A stretch of DNA of 64,000 bases from Chinchilla lanigera (GCF_000276665.1 NW_004955473.1:8857464-8921463), one strand, 5' to 3'; positions 33,595-46,399 are shown, numbered from the stretch's first letter. Program-made: numbers and translations. Notes: generated from the letters alone by a model not told the origin.

Positions 33595-34435
33595 TTTCTG
33601 TGATTCTACTGAATACCTCTGTTCTCTGTTTTCTGATCTTCTCTGTCATTCTTTTGAATAACATGTTTGTGGCTTATGCTATTCTGTCCCTTTCTCCTTA
33701 TGAATTGGCATAAGGGGAATTTAGAGTTTTAGGGGGAGATTTTGTTCCCTCGCCTTCTTATGTTTCCATTATTTTCATTTGTTAGTTTGTTGATGTTGAG
33801 ATTAGTTGAAGACTTTGTTGGTAGTATTGAGATATCATGACTTGATTTTTAGTGATTTACATTGAGCATGGTTAACTGTAACCCTTTGCTCCAACCTCAT
33901 GGTCCAACCATTTGGTTAATTTGGGAGGGGAGGATACAGTGTACTTAGTCCAGCAACTGAGTGCTCTGGGAATGTATTATAGTATTGTCACTGTTTCCAA
34001 GGTAACCTGAGTGTTGATTTACAGAGAAATAGAGACAATTATGTGACCTTGTTAATATCAAGAGCATTAGCTACAATAGCATTCTCCAAAACAAATTAGA
34101 TATTAACATACTATAGGAAACAATTATATACTATCCTTAATTCTGAAGAATAAATCCACAATTAGTGTATAAACAGTAAGGCAACACAGGTATTGACTTG
34201 TAACAAATATGTAGCCAACAAGAAAGCTATATTTCTCTAATGGTAAAAAAGAATTCATCAGTAATTTCACAGAGTTAACTACCAAGAGATTAACAAAATA
34301 TTATGATTATACCATTCAAGATATAGGTTTGAGAATGGAGGAAATACAACAGGCAATTTTTAGACCCTTAAACTGTATGATATGAGATAGAGGAAACAAG
34401 TAGTGAAAGAGATTTCATTGGGTAGTACAAGGATG
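33595..34435. other. Unassigned stretch
   Basis: No family assigned. It may belong, with the two blocks after it, to one long element whose L1 or ERV nature I cannot show. Confidence 0.35.
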
Positions 34436-34439
34436 TTTA

Positions 34440-34770
34440 TAGAATTAAGCAAAGGTAAGAGAAAAAGCTGGGGGGAAAGTAAAGATAAAATTGAAAGAGG
34501 AAGAAAAAGAAAGAAGTTATACAAAGCATAATATAAGAGAAATACTTAAATGGAGAAAAATTAAAATGGAGCAGAAGAAAAACTAAAGAAAAAAGAAGTA
34601 AGAAAAAGAGGTAAGAAGCAAGGCAGAGGGATAAAGGAAGGTTTCCCAAGGGCCAGTGAAGAAGAAAAGAGGGAAGAAAAGATGAGAAAAAGAAAAAACT
34701 ACAAAACAAAGAAAGAAGGAAAGTCACAACAAACAAGCAAAACAAAAACCTCCAAAGAAAAGGAAATTTC
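34440..34770. repeat. Purine-rich (A/G) low-complexity tract
   Basis: The plus strand is almost only A and G with blocks such as GAGGAAGAAAAAGAAAGAAG. The minus frame 34437-34745 is phenylalanine/serine/leucine-rich for that reason. Confidence 0.8.
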
Positions 34771-34774
34771 TCTG

Positions 34775-35355
34775 TGACTTCAAATGTAGGGTCTTCTTGT
34801 AGTTTTTCTTCGCCAATTCAAGTTGTGTGCTTGCTCATGCTGGTAGGTAAAGAAGGCAGTCACATCCCAGATCAGTGGTGGGTGCAGCCACTAGCAGGCA
34901 GTAGGATTAGGGTGAGGGGACCAATTCTGTGACTCTCAAATCCAGAGCAATTCAGATTGAGCCTGGTCTCCAGCTGTAGGGTTGAGTTCTGACTATATTA
35001 GGTCAAACCACTCTGGGTGTCTCTTGCCAGACTGACTACAGCTCCCTGGTCACAGCTGCCTCCCATGGCTGTCCCTCACCCAGTCCTATAGAAATGTCAA
35101 CACTGGGATCCCTGAAATGAAACTAATACATGGCTGCTCTGAGTCCCTCGGTTCAATTGACCTCTCCCTAGAATGGCATCAGACCACTCTCTCCAGGGGA
35201 TGTGACAGGTGCTCACTGGCATTCACCAGTCGTACTTCTCCCTGAAGGTCTCTGGACACATGCGCTTTCCCTCTGTCTCTGTGGATGTGATCTTCCGTTC
35301 TCAGGAGACACAAACCACAAAAAAACGTGAGAAAGTACAGATTGTCCCTTCCTTT
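34775..35355. other. Unassigned GC-richer block, left part
   Basis: Moderate GC, with phrases such as CTGGTCACAGCTGCCTCCCATGG. It continues beyond the ID at 35370-35479 to about 35830. L1 5'UTR or ERV sequence are possible, neither shown. Confidence 0.35.
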
Positions 35356-35362
35356 TTCCTTG

Positions 35363-35369
<7 letters not shown>

Positions 35370-35393
<24 letters not shown>

Positions 35394-35479
35394 GGTTTTT
35401 CTCCGGTACCGGGAACCGAACTCACGACCTTGCACTACCCAGGCAGGCGCTTTTGCCGCTGAGCTAAATCCCCAGCCCC
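35370..35479 (-). mobile_element. ID-type SINE, young form, antisense
   Basis: A T tail, then GGTTTTTCTCCGGTACCGGG, GAACTCACGACCTTGC and GCTGAGCTAAATCCCCAGCCCC. The target duplication TTCCTTGTTGTATT is at 35356-35369 and 35480-35493. The frames on both strands at 35209-35577 are made by this insertion. Confidence 0.97.
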
Positions 35480-35493
35480 TTCCTTGTTGTATT

Positions 35494-36515
35494 CTGCCTC
35501 TTCAATTTCTCTGTAGGCTCCAATTTTTCCGTGAGATCCTTCCCAAATTTGTTTTTGGTCAGTGTCTGAATGCCTGAATTCCTAATCTTGGAGAGGCTGA
35601 GCTGTTTTTCAGAATTTCATCCTTTTTTAAAGCTGAACTTTATATCTATATATCTATATCTATTGATATCTATATCTATATAAATAAATTAGATGATGGT
35701 TTTCTAGGTTGATATGACTCCTGGCTTATTAGGTGATTCTGTATCAATAATGTGTCTGCTAACTTTTACTCCCCACCAATAGGGGTCAAGAGTGTCCTTT
35801 TCTCCACACCCCAGCCAAGTCTAAAATTTAGAGCTGAAAAATTCAGTGTTGTGTATGCAGCAATCATTTCCCAATACAGTCTCAAAAGCATAATGGAGAT
35901 GAAAGAGTAGGCAGTAAACATGGTGCTAGATCAATGGAAACCTGAAATCCAAAGACATAAAGGATCAAAAAGTAAACAGAGGCTCAGAGACCTGAGAAAC
36001 AATCACAAAAGATGTCAGACTTATTTTACTGAAGTTTCAAGTGGAGGATGCAAGATGAGGTTATGAAACAGAATATCTTTGAAGAGACAGTGACTGAAAT
36101 TTTTCCAAGTCCAAGTGTTTCCTTTTACCAGTCTTACTGTTTTCTGTAGGTCTGTTTTCCACGTTCCTTATCTTCTCAGTTCATTTCTACTGTCTAGTAC
36201 ACAATTTTCTATCTTCTGTATACATCCATCTCATCTTGCGATTATTCATAAAAATAATCATTTTTATGCATATTCATGAAAATAGCCCACATGGAATAAG
36301 TCACCTGTCAGTTTTGCTTTTCATTCCAATAAAATAAATGTAAAGCTCGTGGAAAATGGTTTAGGAGATAGAAGCTTTAATGTAATTCCAAAATATTTTG
36401 GAACTTTCTATAGAGTTGTATGTTTAGTCTCTCAAATTTTCTATCTACATCTCAGTATTTTGTACCACTAACAAGGCATTAACACACATATAGGTATCTT
36501 TCAGAAAGAGTTAAA
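35494..36515. other. Unassigned stretch with an (ATCTAT)n patch
   Basis: An imperfect TATATCTATATATCTATATC patch lies at 35640-35690. A 9-bp inverted repeat CATAAAAAT/ATTTTTATG lies near 36248-36269. Nothing else is recognised. Confidence 0.45.
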
Positions 36516-36519
36516 ATCA

Positions 36520-36870
36520 TTGTATTATAGTGATGCATACATACCCAAGTTTACATCAACCAAATTCTTAACAGCTAACTCTTAAAAGCAGCATATATAT
36601 CTATCAAAAGATGAATGGAAAAAGAAAATGTGGTATCTATGCACTGTGGATTTCTGTGCCATAAATTAAGATAGACTTGAGTCTTTTGTAAGTAAATGAG
36701 TACACCTTGAGATCATAACATTGAGTGAAATAAGTCAGATATATAAACTTAAATATATATAAGCTTAGCATGAAGGTTATGATCCGATATTTGTATAAAG
36801 TATGCTTCTGTGAAGTAGGAAAATTAATGACAAAGTAAAATACTATAGACTTCAAATATGTTCAGAGCAA
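36520..36870 (+). mobile_element. Old L1 3' end
   Basis: ACCCAAGTTTACATCAACC, AAAAGATGAATGGAAAAAGAAAATGTGGTATC and ATTGAGTGAAATAAGTCAGA are sense L1 wording (ATCAACAGATGAATGGATAAAGAAAATGTGGTA, AGTGAAATAAGCCAGA). It is weakly traceable past 36750. Confidence 0.72.
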
Positions 36871-36874
36871 TGAA

Positions 36875-39800
36875 TACCAACCATAAATTAGCCAACTTTA
36901 TTTGATGATACTGAGAGATCGTTAAATTCGTATAGTATGACAGTTGGTCATGTAAATGATCAAGTTAGTATATGTATACTGTGGGCGAAGATGATAATTT
37001 CCAATTAGAAAATTTCCTCTTTCAAGGAGAACAGTAACATCAAAAGAGCTAGCAAGCCTGCATACATAAAATGTCATAGGTTCAGTTGATGATGGGTATA
37101 AAGCTCCCTTGAAGGTGAACATGGTCTTGTTAGAAAGAAGTCAAGACTTCAGTTCCCAGTAATTTGAATTATTCCTGGACTGATAATAGAAGGCTACAAT
37201 TACAGAAAAAAGTGGTATTTATATGGAAAAATTTCCATATAAAAATCACACATTGGGTATCTATTTACATTTTTATGTTAAAGAAACAAAAAGGAGGCAA
37301 AAACAGTCAAAATGTTACAGAATTTCAAAACAAGATGATAGGAAATTAGCAGTGTTTATTATACTGCATATTGTTTTCTTAGATATTGTACATATTGACA
37401 AAGCGACTGCAGGGAAGTGTTTTTGTTTAATTTTGATTTGTAAAACCGTGAAGAGTGTACTTTTGTGTAGGTCTTGAAATGCTGGCAGTGATTTTAAAGA
37501 GTGTTATCCTAAACAAACTTTCTGTCTTTAAGGAACACACAGAGTTCACAAAGCAGAAAACATATGTAGAAAACTGGCATACCCAGGACTGCATTCTCAG
37601 GTTTTACCTTCAAAGGAAATATGAAAAATTAAATGAGGAACTAGAGACAATGAAATTCTTCTTTTATTTAGTAAACATTTTAAACAGTCTATTTTCCTTG
37701 AGCTTCTAAGATATATATATTCTGTTTAGGAATATTCAATTGAATATATGAATATGAAGCTCAAGGAATTCATATATGGATTCTTATTACATTAAGGAAG
37801 GATTCTGATATTTATATAATATAGATGTGATGATGGTTTTAAACAAGTCTACAAGATTTTTTGTAAAACTTTTTTGATATCATATCACAGGTTCCACATA
37901 AGTCTAAATGAACTGTGGCTGACCTTTTGTTTCTACACAATTCATCAAACCTTTACCTAATGTCAACTATGTCTAACTCTACAAGAGGTAATAAAGGTTT
38001 TGTCTACATTTTCTGCATTTGGAATGAATTTTGAGCAGTGGCATGTAGGCAGGTGAATACAAACTAAGTGTTTAGTCCTGTAATGGAAGCCCTTGGAAGA
38101 ATTGGCTAGTATTGCCTTTAGAGGAAAAAAAACAACTAGGTAACAGTTGGTTTCAGCTAGAAGACAGAGATATCAAATCACTTTTTCTTTCACGCAAGGG
38201 GTGAAACCAATATTATTTTGTAAATTATAAGAAATTAAACATAACTGTGTGGTAGTTTGCCATGCAGAATGATAAACAGGCCTTTGTAACAAAGGGTGCA
38301 CCATGTTGATAGGCAAACTATTATTAAGGGCTTGGAATATCAGGAAAATAATGAGGCATTCAATGTGTCTCACCTGTTCTATGTGTAGATAAAATTGTCC
38401 AAGATGAAAGTCTCTGAGGAGAACTAAGGTTAAATAATATTCCTCAAATGCCCAGGAGTTGGGCATAATTTTGAAAGGAAATCAAACTGAGAGATGTTTT
38501 CTTCAGAAAAGATAATCATATAATTTGTCTTACATTCCTTGATAATAGTTTAACTAATAAAACAAATACATTCTTACTCTTGGAACAATGGATTGAGTAA
38601 TAATGATGCCAAAATTATTCCTAAATAGATAATTAGTTTATAGCTGTAATTTCCCAACTGTCCTCACGTATAACATATTATGCAGGTGTCAGAATGTTGT
38701 ACCTAGATAGTATCTTTAACAAGTATATGCATCAATACTTGTAGCATTTGTTTCTGTAGATTACTTCAAATTCCAGAACACATGCAGATTAGGAACCTAC
38801 TCAAGTACAGTGTAGCATCTAATGCATTTGCCAAGTGTGTCTCTAAAATTTTGAAGCAATGGGAAAAATAAGAATGGCAGCCCATATTAACCTATGTATA
38901 AAAACTAAAAATATATAAATCAATATATTAAAATACTAAGCATCAAATAAAATATTGCCACTCTTTGTATATTGCCAGATTCATCTGCATACAGCCCTGA
39001 AAAGCCAAGTTTAAATTTCAGCTTCCTTGGTGATTCATATCGTAAAGTAGCAGTGTGGGTGAGCAGTTCTCTTTTTTAAGTTTACTTTCACATTACCAGC
39101 TTCCTTCAGCAATTGAGCGACCATATATAGAAAAGACTACATAGAAAGGAATAAAGGTCAGGCCATTTATGCCAACAGAAGAGCTTAATCCACAACTTCT
39201 GCAGCATTTAGCCTAGGAAAGTAAACAGTAGTCTCCACAGTAATCATCACAGCCTGTCTAGGCTGTGGTGGACGACTTCCAGCCTTCCTAAATTTTGTCT
39301 CTGCTTCCCACTCAAAACCAAGTAGAGAAAATCAAATATACTACCTGAAGCAATCACATGGGATTCCCTGCTTCTGCTTGTACATGCAGTTTCCCCACCC
39401 CAAAGACCTCACATTAGAGCTCATCTGGAATCTTCTGGGGTTTTTTTCAGTATGAAGCTTTCTCATCCAAGACTGCCTTTTAATCTCTGCAGACATGAGC
39501 CATTGTGCTGTATTCCTCTGCTATAGCAAATTCTGAACAAATAATTTCCACTTGTTTTCACCTGAGTTACCTTAATTTATTTGCTGAGATGTGTATGAGT
39601 CTGGACACTCCAGCCTGGAAAATAAGAGGTTTTTTTCCCTCACAAACAGTGGCCCTGTGACCAGCTCTTGGGCTTAAGAAAGACCTAACCAAAGGGGACT
39701 GATGAGGCAAAGGAAGTGGGCCAAGTGCCATATGAACAATGAATTCCATGATTCCCAATAATTGGAGCATGCATACGTAAATGCTCCAGTAGAATTCACT

Positions 39801-40600
39801 CCACATTATACCTACCTTTCACCCCATGGGGGGAAAAACAGCTAGAGTAGTAGTAGTAGGAATGGTCATGAGGACTAGTCAGTGGGCTCCCGTGACTACA
39901 CCAAATCATAGTGATGGTAATAGCTCTGATAATTTTTAGCCTAGGACTACACTTGAAATGTAATACATCTTCCAAATGAGTTAGAAAACATCATAAATAG
40001 TTCCTCTGTGTTCTGTGGTACCCTCCATAATACCATATGCATGCTCTTGTAATGGTTTCCACTCACCTTATAGACCTTAAGACAGGCATCTCATTCACTT
40101 TTGTGCCTTAAGAACTAATAAAGAATTAGATTCAAAAACTATTATTTTTCATGAAAAATTACCAGCTGTGTATAAAACACCAATATTTCCCCAATAATTC
40201 AAAGAATGAAGTGGCTAAATATTGCTCCCTGGTGCTGTGCAGTCATGCAGCCCCTGGATGGTAGTCTTATCCGTGCTTAGATTCAGGCGCTGAATCTTAG
40301 CGGTGCACTTATTTCCAAATTCCTGAACGCCTACCTGAATCCTGCCAGACCTTGCTCTCAGACTTTCAGTTTCTCTACAGCTCGGGTTTGAGAGTATCTC
40401 ACTGGCAGTGATCCTCTTCCCACTGGTGTGGTTAGAATGACTGAGAGCCTATTTTATCAGCCAGGCTAACTCAAAATTGTCACGTTCCTCCTTCAGTAGC
40501 CTGATCCTCTCCCAAGACGGTGTGTGTGAAGGATCTGGGATCCGATCTGTGCTGTGAGCTAGAAGTCATCTATCTTCCTTTTCTAATCCCTCATGGAAGT
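36875..40600. other. Unassigned, mostly unique sequence
   Basis: No gene model could be supported. Short frames at 36922-37709, 38173-38466 and 39567-39806 have no domain, and no consistent splice structure is evident. A hairpin lies at 37695-37767 and a 9-bp palindrome arm pair ATATGGAAA/TTTCCATAT at 37221-37240. The part 39180-40600 is less AT-rich and could hold very old repeats. Confidence 0.4.
37695..37767. repeat. Inverted repeat with a nested palindrome
   Basis: Perfect 12-bp arms TCCTTGAGCTTC (37695-37706) and GAAGCTCAAGGA (37756-37767) enclose a 49-base loop that itself holds the palindrome ATATTCAATTGAATAT. Confidence 0.8.
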
Positions 40601-40604
40601 GAAT

Positions 40605-41725
40605 TTTGTTTTAAAAATAAAAGAATGAAAACGTATTAACAAACACACAGACATAAAACAACATAAAAACAATACAAGCAATACGGAATTTCAGGTAAGG
40701 TGATAGGAAATTAACAATGGTTTTTGTATTACATATTGTTATCTTCAAATTGTTATTCAGATAAACAAATATAGGTAGGTAAGACTGAGCAAACCAACAT
40801 TAACTTTTTCTTTCATTTAATATAAATTAGTTTTATAATTATCTTAGATATCTTGTGTATACATACATATATATTTTCCATTTGTTCTTTTTTTTCTTCA
40901 CCCTTTTGAGCAGTTTCTTTCCCTTTCACAATATCTACTGTACCTTTTAAATTTCATTTACTCTTTCAGATTCTTCTCTTAGGCAGACAATACGATGTTT
41001 ACACATATGAGTCTGATTTATTTCACTTCTGCGAATGGTCTGTAGTTGCATCCATTTACCTATAAAAGCCTCGAGTTTATCTTTATAACTGAGTAATATT
41101 ACATTATATGAAAGTAACTCATCTTTTTTATCCATTCCTCAGTTGATGGGCATTTGGGTTGTTTCTAAGATTTAGCTATTACAAATTGTGCTGCTATAAA
41201 CACGGGTGCACATATTTTGCTGTCCTATGATGTTTTTAGTTCTTCTGGAAAATATGCAGAAGTAAAATAGTTGGATTAAATGAGACCTCTAATCCCAGTT
41301 TACTGGGGAATCTCCAGACTGATCTCCACAGCGGTTGCACCAGTCTATGCTCCCACCAACAGTGGAGAAGGGTTCCTTTTACCCCACAACCCCTCTAGCA
41401 TTTGTTATTAGTTGATTTCTTGATGATAGCCATTCTTTCTGGGGTGAGATGGAATCTCAGTGTTGTTTTAATTTGCATTTCTTGATTGACTAAAGATGTT
41501 GAACATTTTTTCATGTATTTATTTGCCATTTGTATTTCTTCATCTGAGAAGTGTGTATTCATCTCAGATGCCCATTTTTGGATTGGGTCTTTGAATTTGG
41601 GGGTGATGATTTTTTAAATTTTTTACATGTTCTAGGTAGAAGTCTTTTTTCCAAGGGACAGTTGGCTAAATATTTCCCAATTTGGGGTTTTCTTTTTACT
41701 CTGCTGGTGATTTATTTTGATTCAT
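40605..41725 (-). mobile_element. L1 LINE 3' end, antisense
   Basis: Antisense 3'UTR at 40610-40960 (GGAAATTAACAATGGTTTTTG), then antisense ORF2 C-terminus: ACTGAGTAATATTACATTATATG, TTATCCATTCCTCAGTTGATGGGC, CTCCACAGCGGTTGCACCAG, TTTTTGGATTGGGTCTTTG. It ends near 41725. The plus frame 41551-41784 is an antisense reading. Confidence 0.9.
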
Positions 41726-41904
41726 TGATTTTCTCATTTCTTGTACTTTCCTGCATCTGGCTTTCTATATATCTTCTGCTTTGAGGCACATGATATTCTC
41801 CAATGCACAATTAATTCAGAGATTCAGAATTCCCCTCCCTCCCCTTGATGCTGCCACATTGCTGACCGTGACCATGTTGTTCTCTCCCAGTGATCGTACT
41901 GTCT

Positions 41905-42027
41905 TTTTTAGTTTGTTTTGAGACAGGATCTTACTATGTATCCCAGGCTGGCCTCAAACTTGCAGAGATTCTCCTGCCTCAGCCTCCCAAGTGGTGGTAT
42001 TACAGGTGCATGCCACCACATACAGTG
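41905..42027 (-). mobile_element. B1 SINE, antisense
   Basis: TTTTGAGACAGGATCTTACTATG, CCAGGCTGGCCTCAAACTTG, CTGCCTCAGCCTCCCAAG and GTGCATGCCACCACA are the antisense B1 in order. Confidence 0.9.
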
Positions 42028-42029
42028 AG

Positions 42030-42570
42030 GTAATATTTTTTGTGCATTTAAGTTCTTTCAACTCTGAGCAAAGAAGTAAGAAAATTAGCTAAGAGAATGT
42101 TTCAGTAACATGATTGCCAGACTGTAAGAGTTTGAACTGCGACTGCAGCAATAGAGAAGATGAAGAGTAGACAAAACTGAGATATGTAGAAGGAAGAACA
42201 GAAGGGAACGAATGGACTAGTTGTGGATACGAGAAAGTGGGAAAGCTTGAGGATGACTATAGCAGATGAATCATGGGGAGAAACAAATGTGTTTAGTTTC
42301 AAACATGTTACGTTTTGCCTATCTGTGTACCATCTGTAACCAGAGGACCGGTAAAGGGCACAATCTCAGTGTTTTCATATTTGCCATTTCTTCACTTTTA
42401 GTATTCATTCGTAAATACTCAGCCTCGTTAATTCTCACTTACATTTTAGTTTTGATTTTAAATATTATTGCTCATAGAACAGTAACCCCTTCTTCACTTA
42501 TATACTCTCACTGCATTTTTTATTTTTGATTCTTGGAATTCAATTCTCAGTTTGTATTTATTTGTGTAAA
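42030..42570. other. Unassigned stretch
   Basis: Nothing recognised. Short frames on both strands have no domain. Confidence 0.4.
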
Positions 42571-42574
42571 AATC

Positions 42575-42656
42575 TAACATCTGTCTTTTCATGTAGACTG
42601 TAGCACCTGTGAGAATAAGAATAATGTATCTGTCTCTTTTTTTGCTATATATGAAG
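42575..42656 (+). mobile_element. L2 fragment, left part
   Basis: TGTAGACTGTAGCACCTGTG and ATGTATCTGTCTC match the L2 3' region (TAGACTGTAAGCTCC, CTTGTCTGT). The continuation (AGAATAGTGTCTGATGCAGATAAATG) is found only after the insert, at 43546-43595. Confidence 0.6.
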
Positions 42657-43535
42657 TGTAGTGGATTGACAACTGGTGGTCAACTTATATATAACACCCA
42701 GCTGAAATGAATTAGCTTGGTGTTGGGTGTCGGAGGCCCACCTGAGGATTGTTGCCAGCAGTATAAGGGGCAGAACTGGAGGAGTTAGGAGAATGTTGGG
42801 AGCTGGTGGAATCTGTTGGGAAGCTGTTAGAGAGTTGCTGTTCTCTTGGGCTGTTCTGCTGGAGGACCTTGTCATACTGGCTTTCTTGATGAACTTGGTT
42901 GTTCTCATCAGAGGAGGAGCTTGCAACTTTGTTGTTGCTAAGAATGGCTATGGCTCACTGGGGGAGCTCTGGTCCTCACTTTGAGCATCGCTTCCTGGCT
43001 CTCGATGGAAAAATGGTGCACTGCTCAGTCTCCTGGAGAAGCTTGTCACACTGGCTTTCCTCATCACTGGTGGAGCTCAGGACCTCACTGTGGCTGAGGA
43101 TGGATGATGTGCTTTTTGGAGGAGCTCTGGTTCTAACTTTGAGTGTTGCTTCCTGGCTCCAGTTTGTATTCCTCAGCCTGCTCGCACTGATCCTTCATCC
43201 CCTTGGCACAGACTTTCTAGCTTCCACCACTGACCTTTGGGCCTTCCCAGCACAGATACTTAAAACAGGCCTGCATGAGACACTGTCATGGGCTCTAGGC
43301 CTCCAGTTGGATTCATAGAAGGTATTGTTATGGGCTCTAGGTATGCAGATGGATTCATGCCGGATATTACTATGGAATACAGGCCCTCAAATGGATTTGT
43401 TGGTCTTTAGGATGTGGACAGATTTCCTGTACTCTCTTTTTGTATATGATATTTTTGGTGACTATCATACATAATCTTATAAAATATGTGTCCTGTATTA
43501 TGTTGTTCTCCTTGCAAAACCCCCAAACCAACGCA
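42657..43535. mobile_element. GC-rich insertion with tandem repeats, candidate solo LTR
   Basis: This block splits an L2 and is far more GC-rich than its surroundings. It holds two units of about 155-170 bases (for example GGAGCTCTGGTCCTCACTTTG near 42963 and GGAGCTCTGGTTCTAACTTTG near 43120) and then three shorter units of about 45 bases near 43278-43405 (GGGCTCTAGG...GATTCAT). A TATAAAATA lies near 43479, and the ends can be read as TG...CA. No polyadenylation signal was found. Long frames (42727-43318) come from the repeats, not from a recognised protein. Confidence 0.45.
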
Positions 43536-43545
43536 GGAAATGTGT

Positions 43546-43860
43546 AGAATAGTGTCTGATGCAGATAAATGATTGTTGAACAAGTAAATATAGGTGAATT
43601 CATAGGGGAGAACTCTGACTACAGATACTGTGGGAAAGGTTGTCTATGTAATTACATATGAGGGAGATCATGAAGCCAAAAATACATGGACTAGCCTAAA
43701 TTCAATGCAAAACTGGAGCCAAAATAATAAAACATATTAGATAATAAATTCTATGAGGTAGGAGTATAGACCTATTTACTTCTGTATTGACAGGTCTTAG
43801 AATGCCTCAGATACAGAAGACATGCATAGACTGAACTCATGAATGAAAACAATGAATGAA
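43546..43860 (+). mobile_element. L2 LINE 3' end fragments, right part
   Basis: AGAATAGTGTCTGATGCAGATAAATGATTGTTGAAC matches AGAACAGTGCCTGGCACATAGTAAATGTTTGTTGAA of L2. A second L2-like end (ACTGAACTCATGAATGAAAACAATGAATGAA) lies at 43740-43860. Confidence 0.6.
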
Positions 43861-43864
43861 AGGC

Positions 43865-45985
43865 ATCATAACATAAGAGCTTGAGAGTTCTTTACATATG
43901 TAGACATAATTTCCTTTATCCCTTAATATTTTTCTTTCTGTGGAAAAATTTCAAGATCCCTCTGCAATGTTCCCAACAGTATTTCCAGTCTTAATTTCCT
44001 AAGATCTTGTCCTCTCAGAAGACTCTCTTATGTGTCATTCTGAAAAAGCTTTGCTTCCACAACTGAACCTAGCGCTCACTGGATCCTCTAATCAGTAGAA
44101 GAATATGCTCATCTTTATTGTGGTCTGTATATTTAGTGTAAATCTAGAATAATATTTTGCTATTTTAATGGCAATGATAACCACATTTCTTATACAGATC
44201 TTAAGTCCATGAAAATGTGTTTTATATAAACACTACTTATCAAGTTTTACCTTTCGTATATAGAAGTGGAGTTAATTTGTGTGATTTAATAGGGCCTATC
44301 AAAGTACTATAGACTCATAATTTCCTACTCTCAGATGTTTTTATTAAATCTTCATCTATGTTTGATATTTTGGCAAGCTATGCCATGTATAAATTTGACA
44401 AGCTTATTTATATACTTTGTCTTAAATTTGTAGATAAAAGTGGCAATGATAAATCCCAAATAATCATTCTCCCCTATAATAGACCCTCTAGATAATACCT
44501 TGTATTATTCAGTACGGTTCAGCACATTGGGAAGTTCCAATATTACAAATATTTAACCCTGTATTTTATGAAATAAAAGCTTATTGAACAAATATTATTT
44601 ACAAAATACTGTCATGGCCAGGATCATTTGTTGTGCTAATACTTGAATTTTTTCCCAAGTATTTGTGGGTCCCTGATTCATTAGGTCCATGCCATCTTCC
44701 TAACCTACTAATCTAATATTATATTTATTTTAAATTATACTCATAAAACCTCAAATTCCACCATTCATTGAAAAGTCTTGGATCTTCAGTTAATCACTGC
44801 TATCAATATACTATATGTATTTATACAAAAGGTGCTGAGAATAGATAATAAACAATATATTAAGGCTCACTTGACTTAAGCATATTTCATTTTTTCCATA
44901 TCACTACTCTAGTAAAGCAATCAAAAGCATCAGAAAGGCCCAGAAAAAATAATGTTGAATAAAGATCAGCTATTAATTACTATGTTGTATTTCCTAGGAT
45001 GTGTCCTGTGTATCAGAATGAAAATAAAAGGAAATATGAGGATAATAAATATCTATGGAAAACAAGTCCCTCGTTTGAAAACAGACTTTTAAACATGATA
45101 AAAGCCACTAGAATACAACCTGGTTGGATTTTGCTCCAAGGATGTATATTTTAAAGCTTCCTTGAGATACCATTTCCCAAAAGAGAAAGGCCATCTTCTG
45201 TAATGTTGATTCTTTGGGTTTCGTACAGACTTTACATCATGGTCTTAATTGCATTTTCTTTTTCTTTCTTAACTTTATGTCAGTGAAGCACTAAGCACGT
45301 TGGATAATGAAATAAAAAGTGGATTTAGAAAGTGTTAATTAGGGGAGAAACTATTTTAAAGAGGGCAGTGCATACTTCAGCAGAGATTACCAATTTAGTG
45401 AAGATACAAGGTTTAAAATACTTGTGCATCAGTTGGAGTAAAAGTGTTCCAGAATTCGTAAGTCTAAAAAAGAACTAAACTTTATATTTTTTACTCTAAA
45501 AAATCTGATTCATCCCTTTCCCATTCCTAATTAGTTTTCAGATAAATACACGCCCTGAATCTTCTTCTGCAGAAAAACTTTTATGCTTGAATGGACACCT
45601 CTAATGATTATCCAAAAATGCAAAAGAACATCTACCATTTTTATTGCTTTGTCTGTACCTTGAATCTTCAAGACTGTTTTTCAGGTGAGTGTTTAGTGCC
45701 AACTGAGGCATGCACTCTCTTTCCTTGTAGTGTGCAGGAAAGGGTCAAATACTGAGAACTGTAAGACATAGGATCTTCCTCCACAAAGTATGAGACCATG
45801 CGACTATAGGTGTTTAAACAAAGATCTCAACAGAGCTTACACACTGCAAAGCTGAATGAAAGAATCTCTACCAATGAATTTTGAAGATGCTTCAATATGT
45901 ATATTAAAATATAATTGATACAGATGTAATCTTTCCTCTTCAAAAATGAAAAAGAAAATTCTAAAAGAATCTGTTCAAGATATGT
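43865..45985. other. Unassigned, apparently unique AT-rich sequence
   Basis: No repeat or coding gene recognised on either strand, and no long frame is present. Confidence 0.5.
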
Positions 45986-45989
45986 GTTA

Positions 45990-46195
45990 ACAATGCAGTT
46001 ATTTAGTACTTATGTGTAGTGTTTGCTATTTTTCAGGTGGTATGTTAAACACTTCACATATATTAACACCTTTAATTCTCACAATAATACTGTAATCATC
46101 TCATTGCTATGGATGAAGTATATAAAGTATTAAGAAAGTTTTCATCTTGTTGAACATCACATTGTTTCTGAATGACATTCATACTAAAAGTCCTG
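45990..46195 (-). mobile_element. MIR SINE, antisense
   Basis: TTATTTAGTACTTATGTGTAGTG, TTAAACACTTCACATATATTAACACC, AATTCTCACAATAATACTGTAATCATC and GGATGAAGTATATAAAGTATTAAGAAAG follow antisense MIR (TGAGCACTTACTATGTGCC, CACTTTACATATATTAACTC, AATCCTCACAACAACCCTATG, GATGAGGAAACTGAGGCAC). Confidence 0.8.
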
Positions 46196-46236
46196 ACAAA
46201 CAGCCTTTACACCTCATGCTGTGAAATCTTACTGTA

Positions 46237-46338
46237 TTTTTTTTTTTTTTTTGGTTTTTCTCCGGTACTGGGAACCGAACTCACGACCTTGCACTTGCCA
46301 GGCAGGCGCTTTTGCCACTGAGCTAAATCCCCAGCCCC
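46237..46338 (-). mobile_element. ID-type SINE, young form, antisense
   Basis: T tail, TCTCCGGTACTGGGAACCG, ACTCACGACCTTGCACTTGCC and GAGCTAAATCCCCAGCCCC. The target duplication AAATCTTACTGTA is at 46224-46236 and 46339-46351. The minus frame 46207-46419 is made by it. Confidence 0.97.
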
Positions 46339-46399
46339 AAATCTTACTGTATTGTTTACCTTTGTGTAGCCTAAAAAAACCTTGACACCATTAAAATCA

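Noticed and set aside
42899..43318. 139-codon plus-strand frame, hydrophobic
   Set aside because: It lies in the GC-rich tandem repeat insert; the repeats explain the open frame and no protein family is recognisable.
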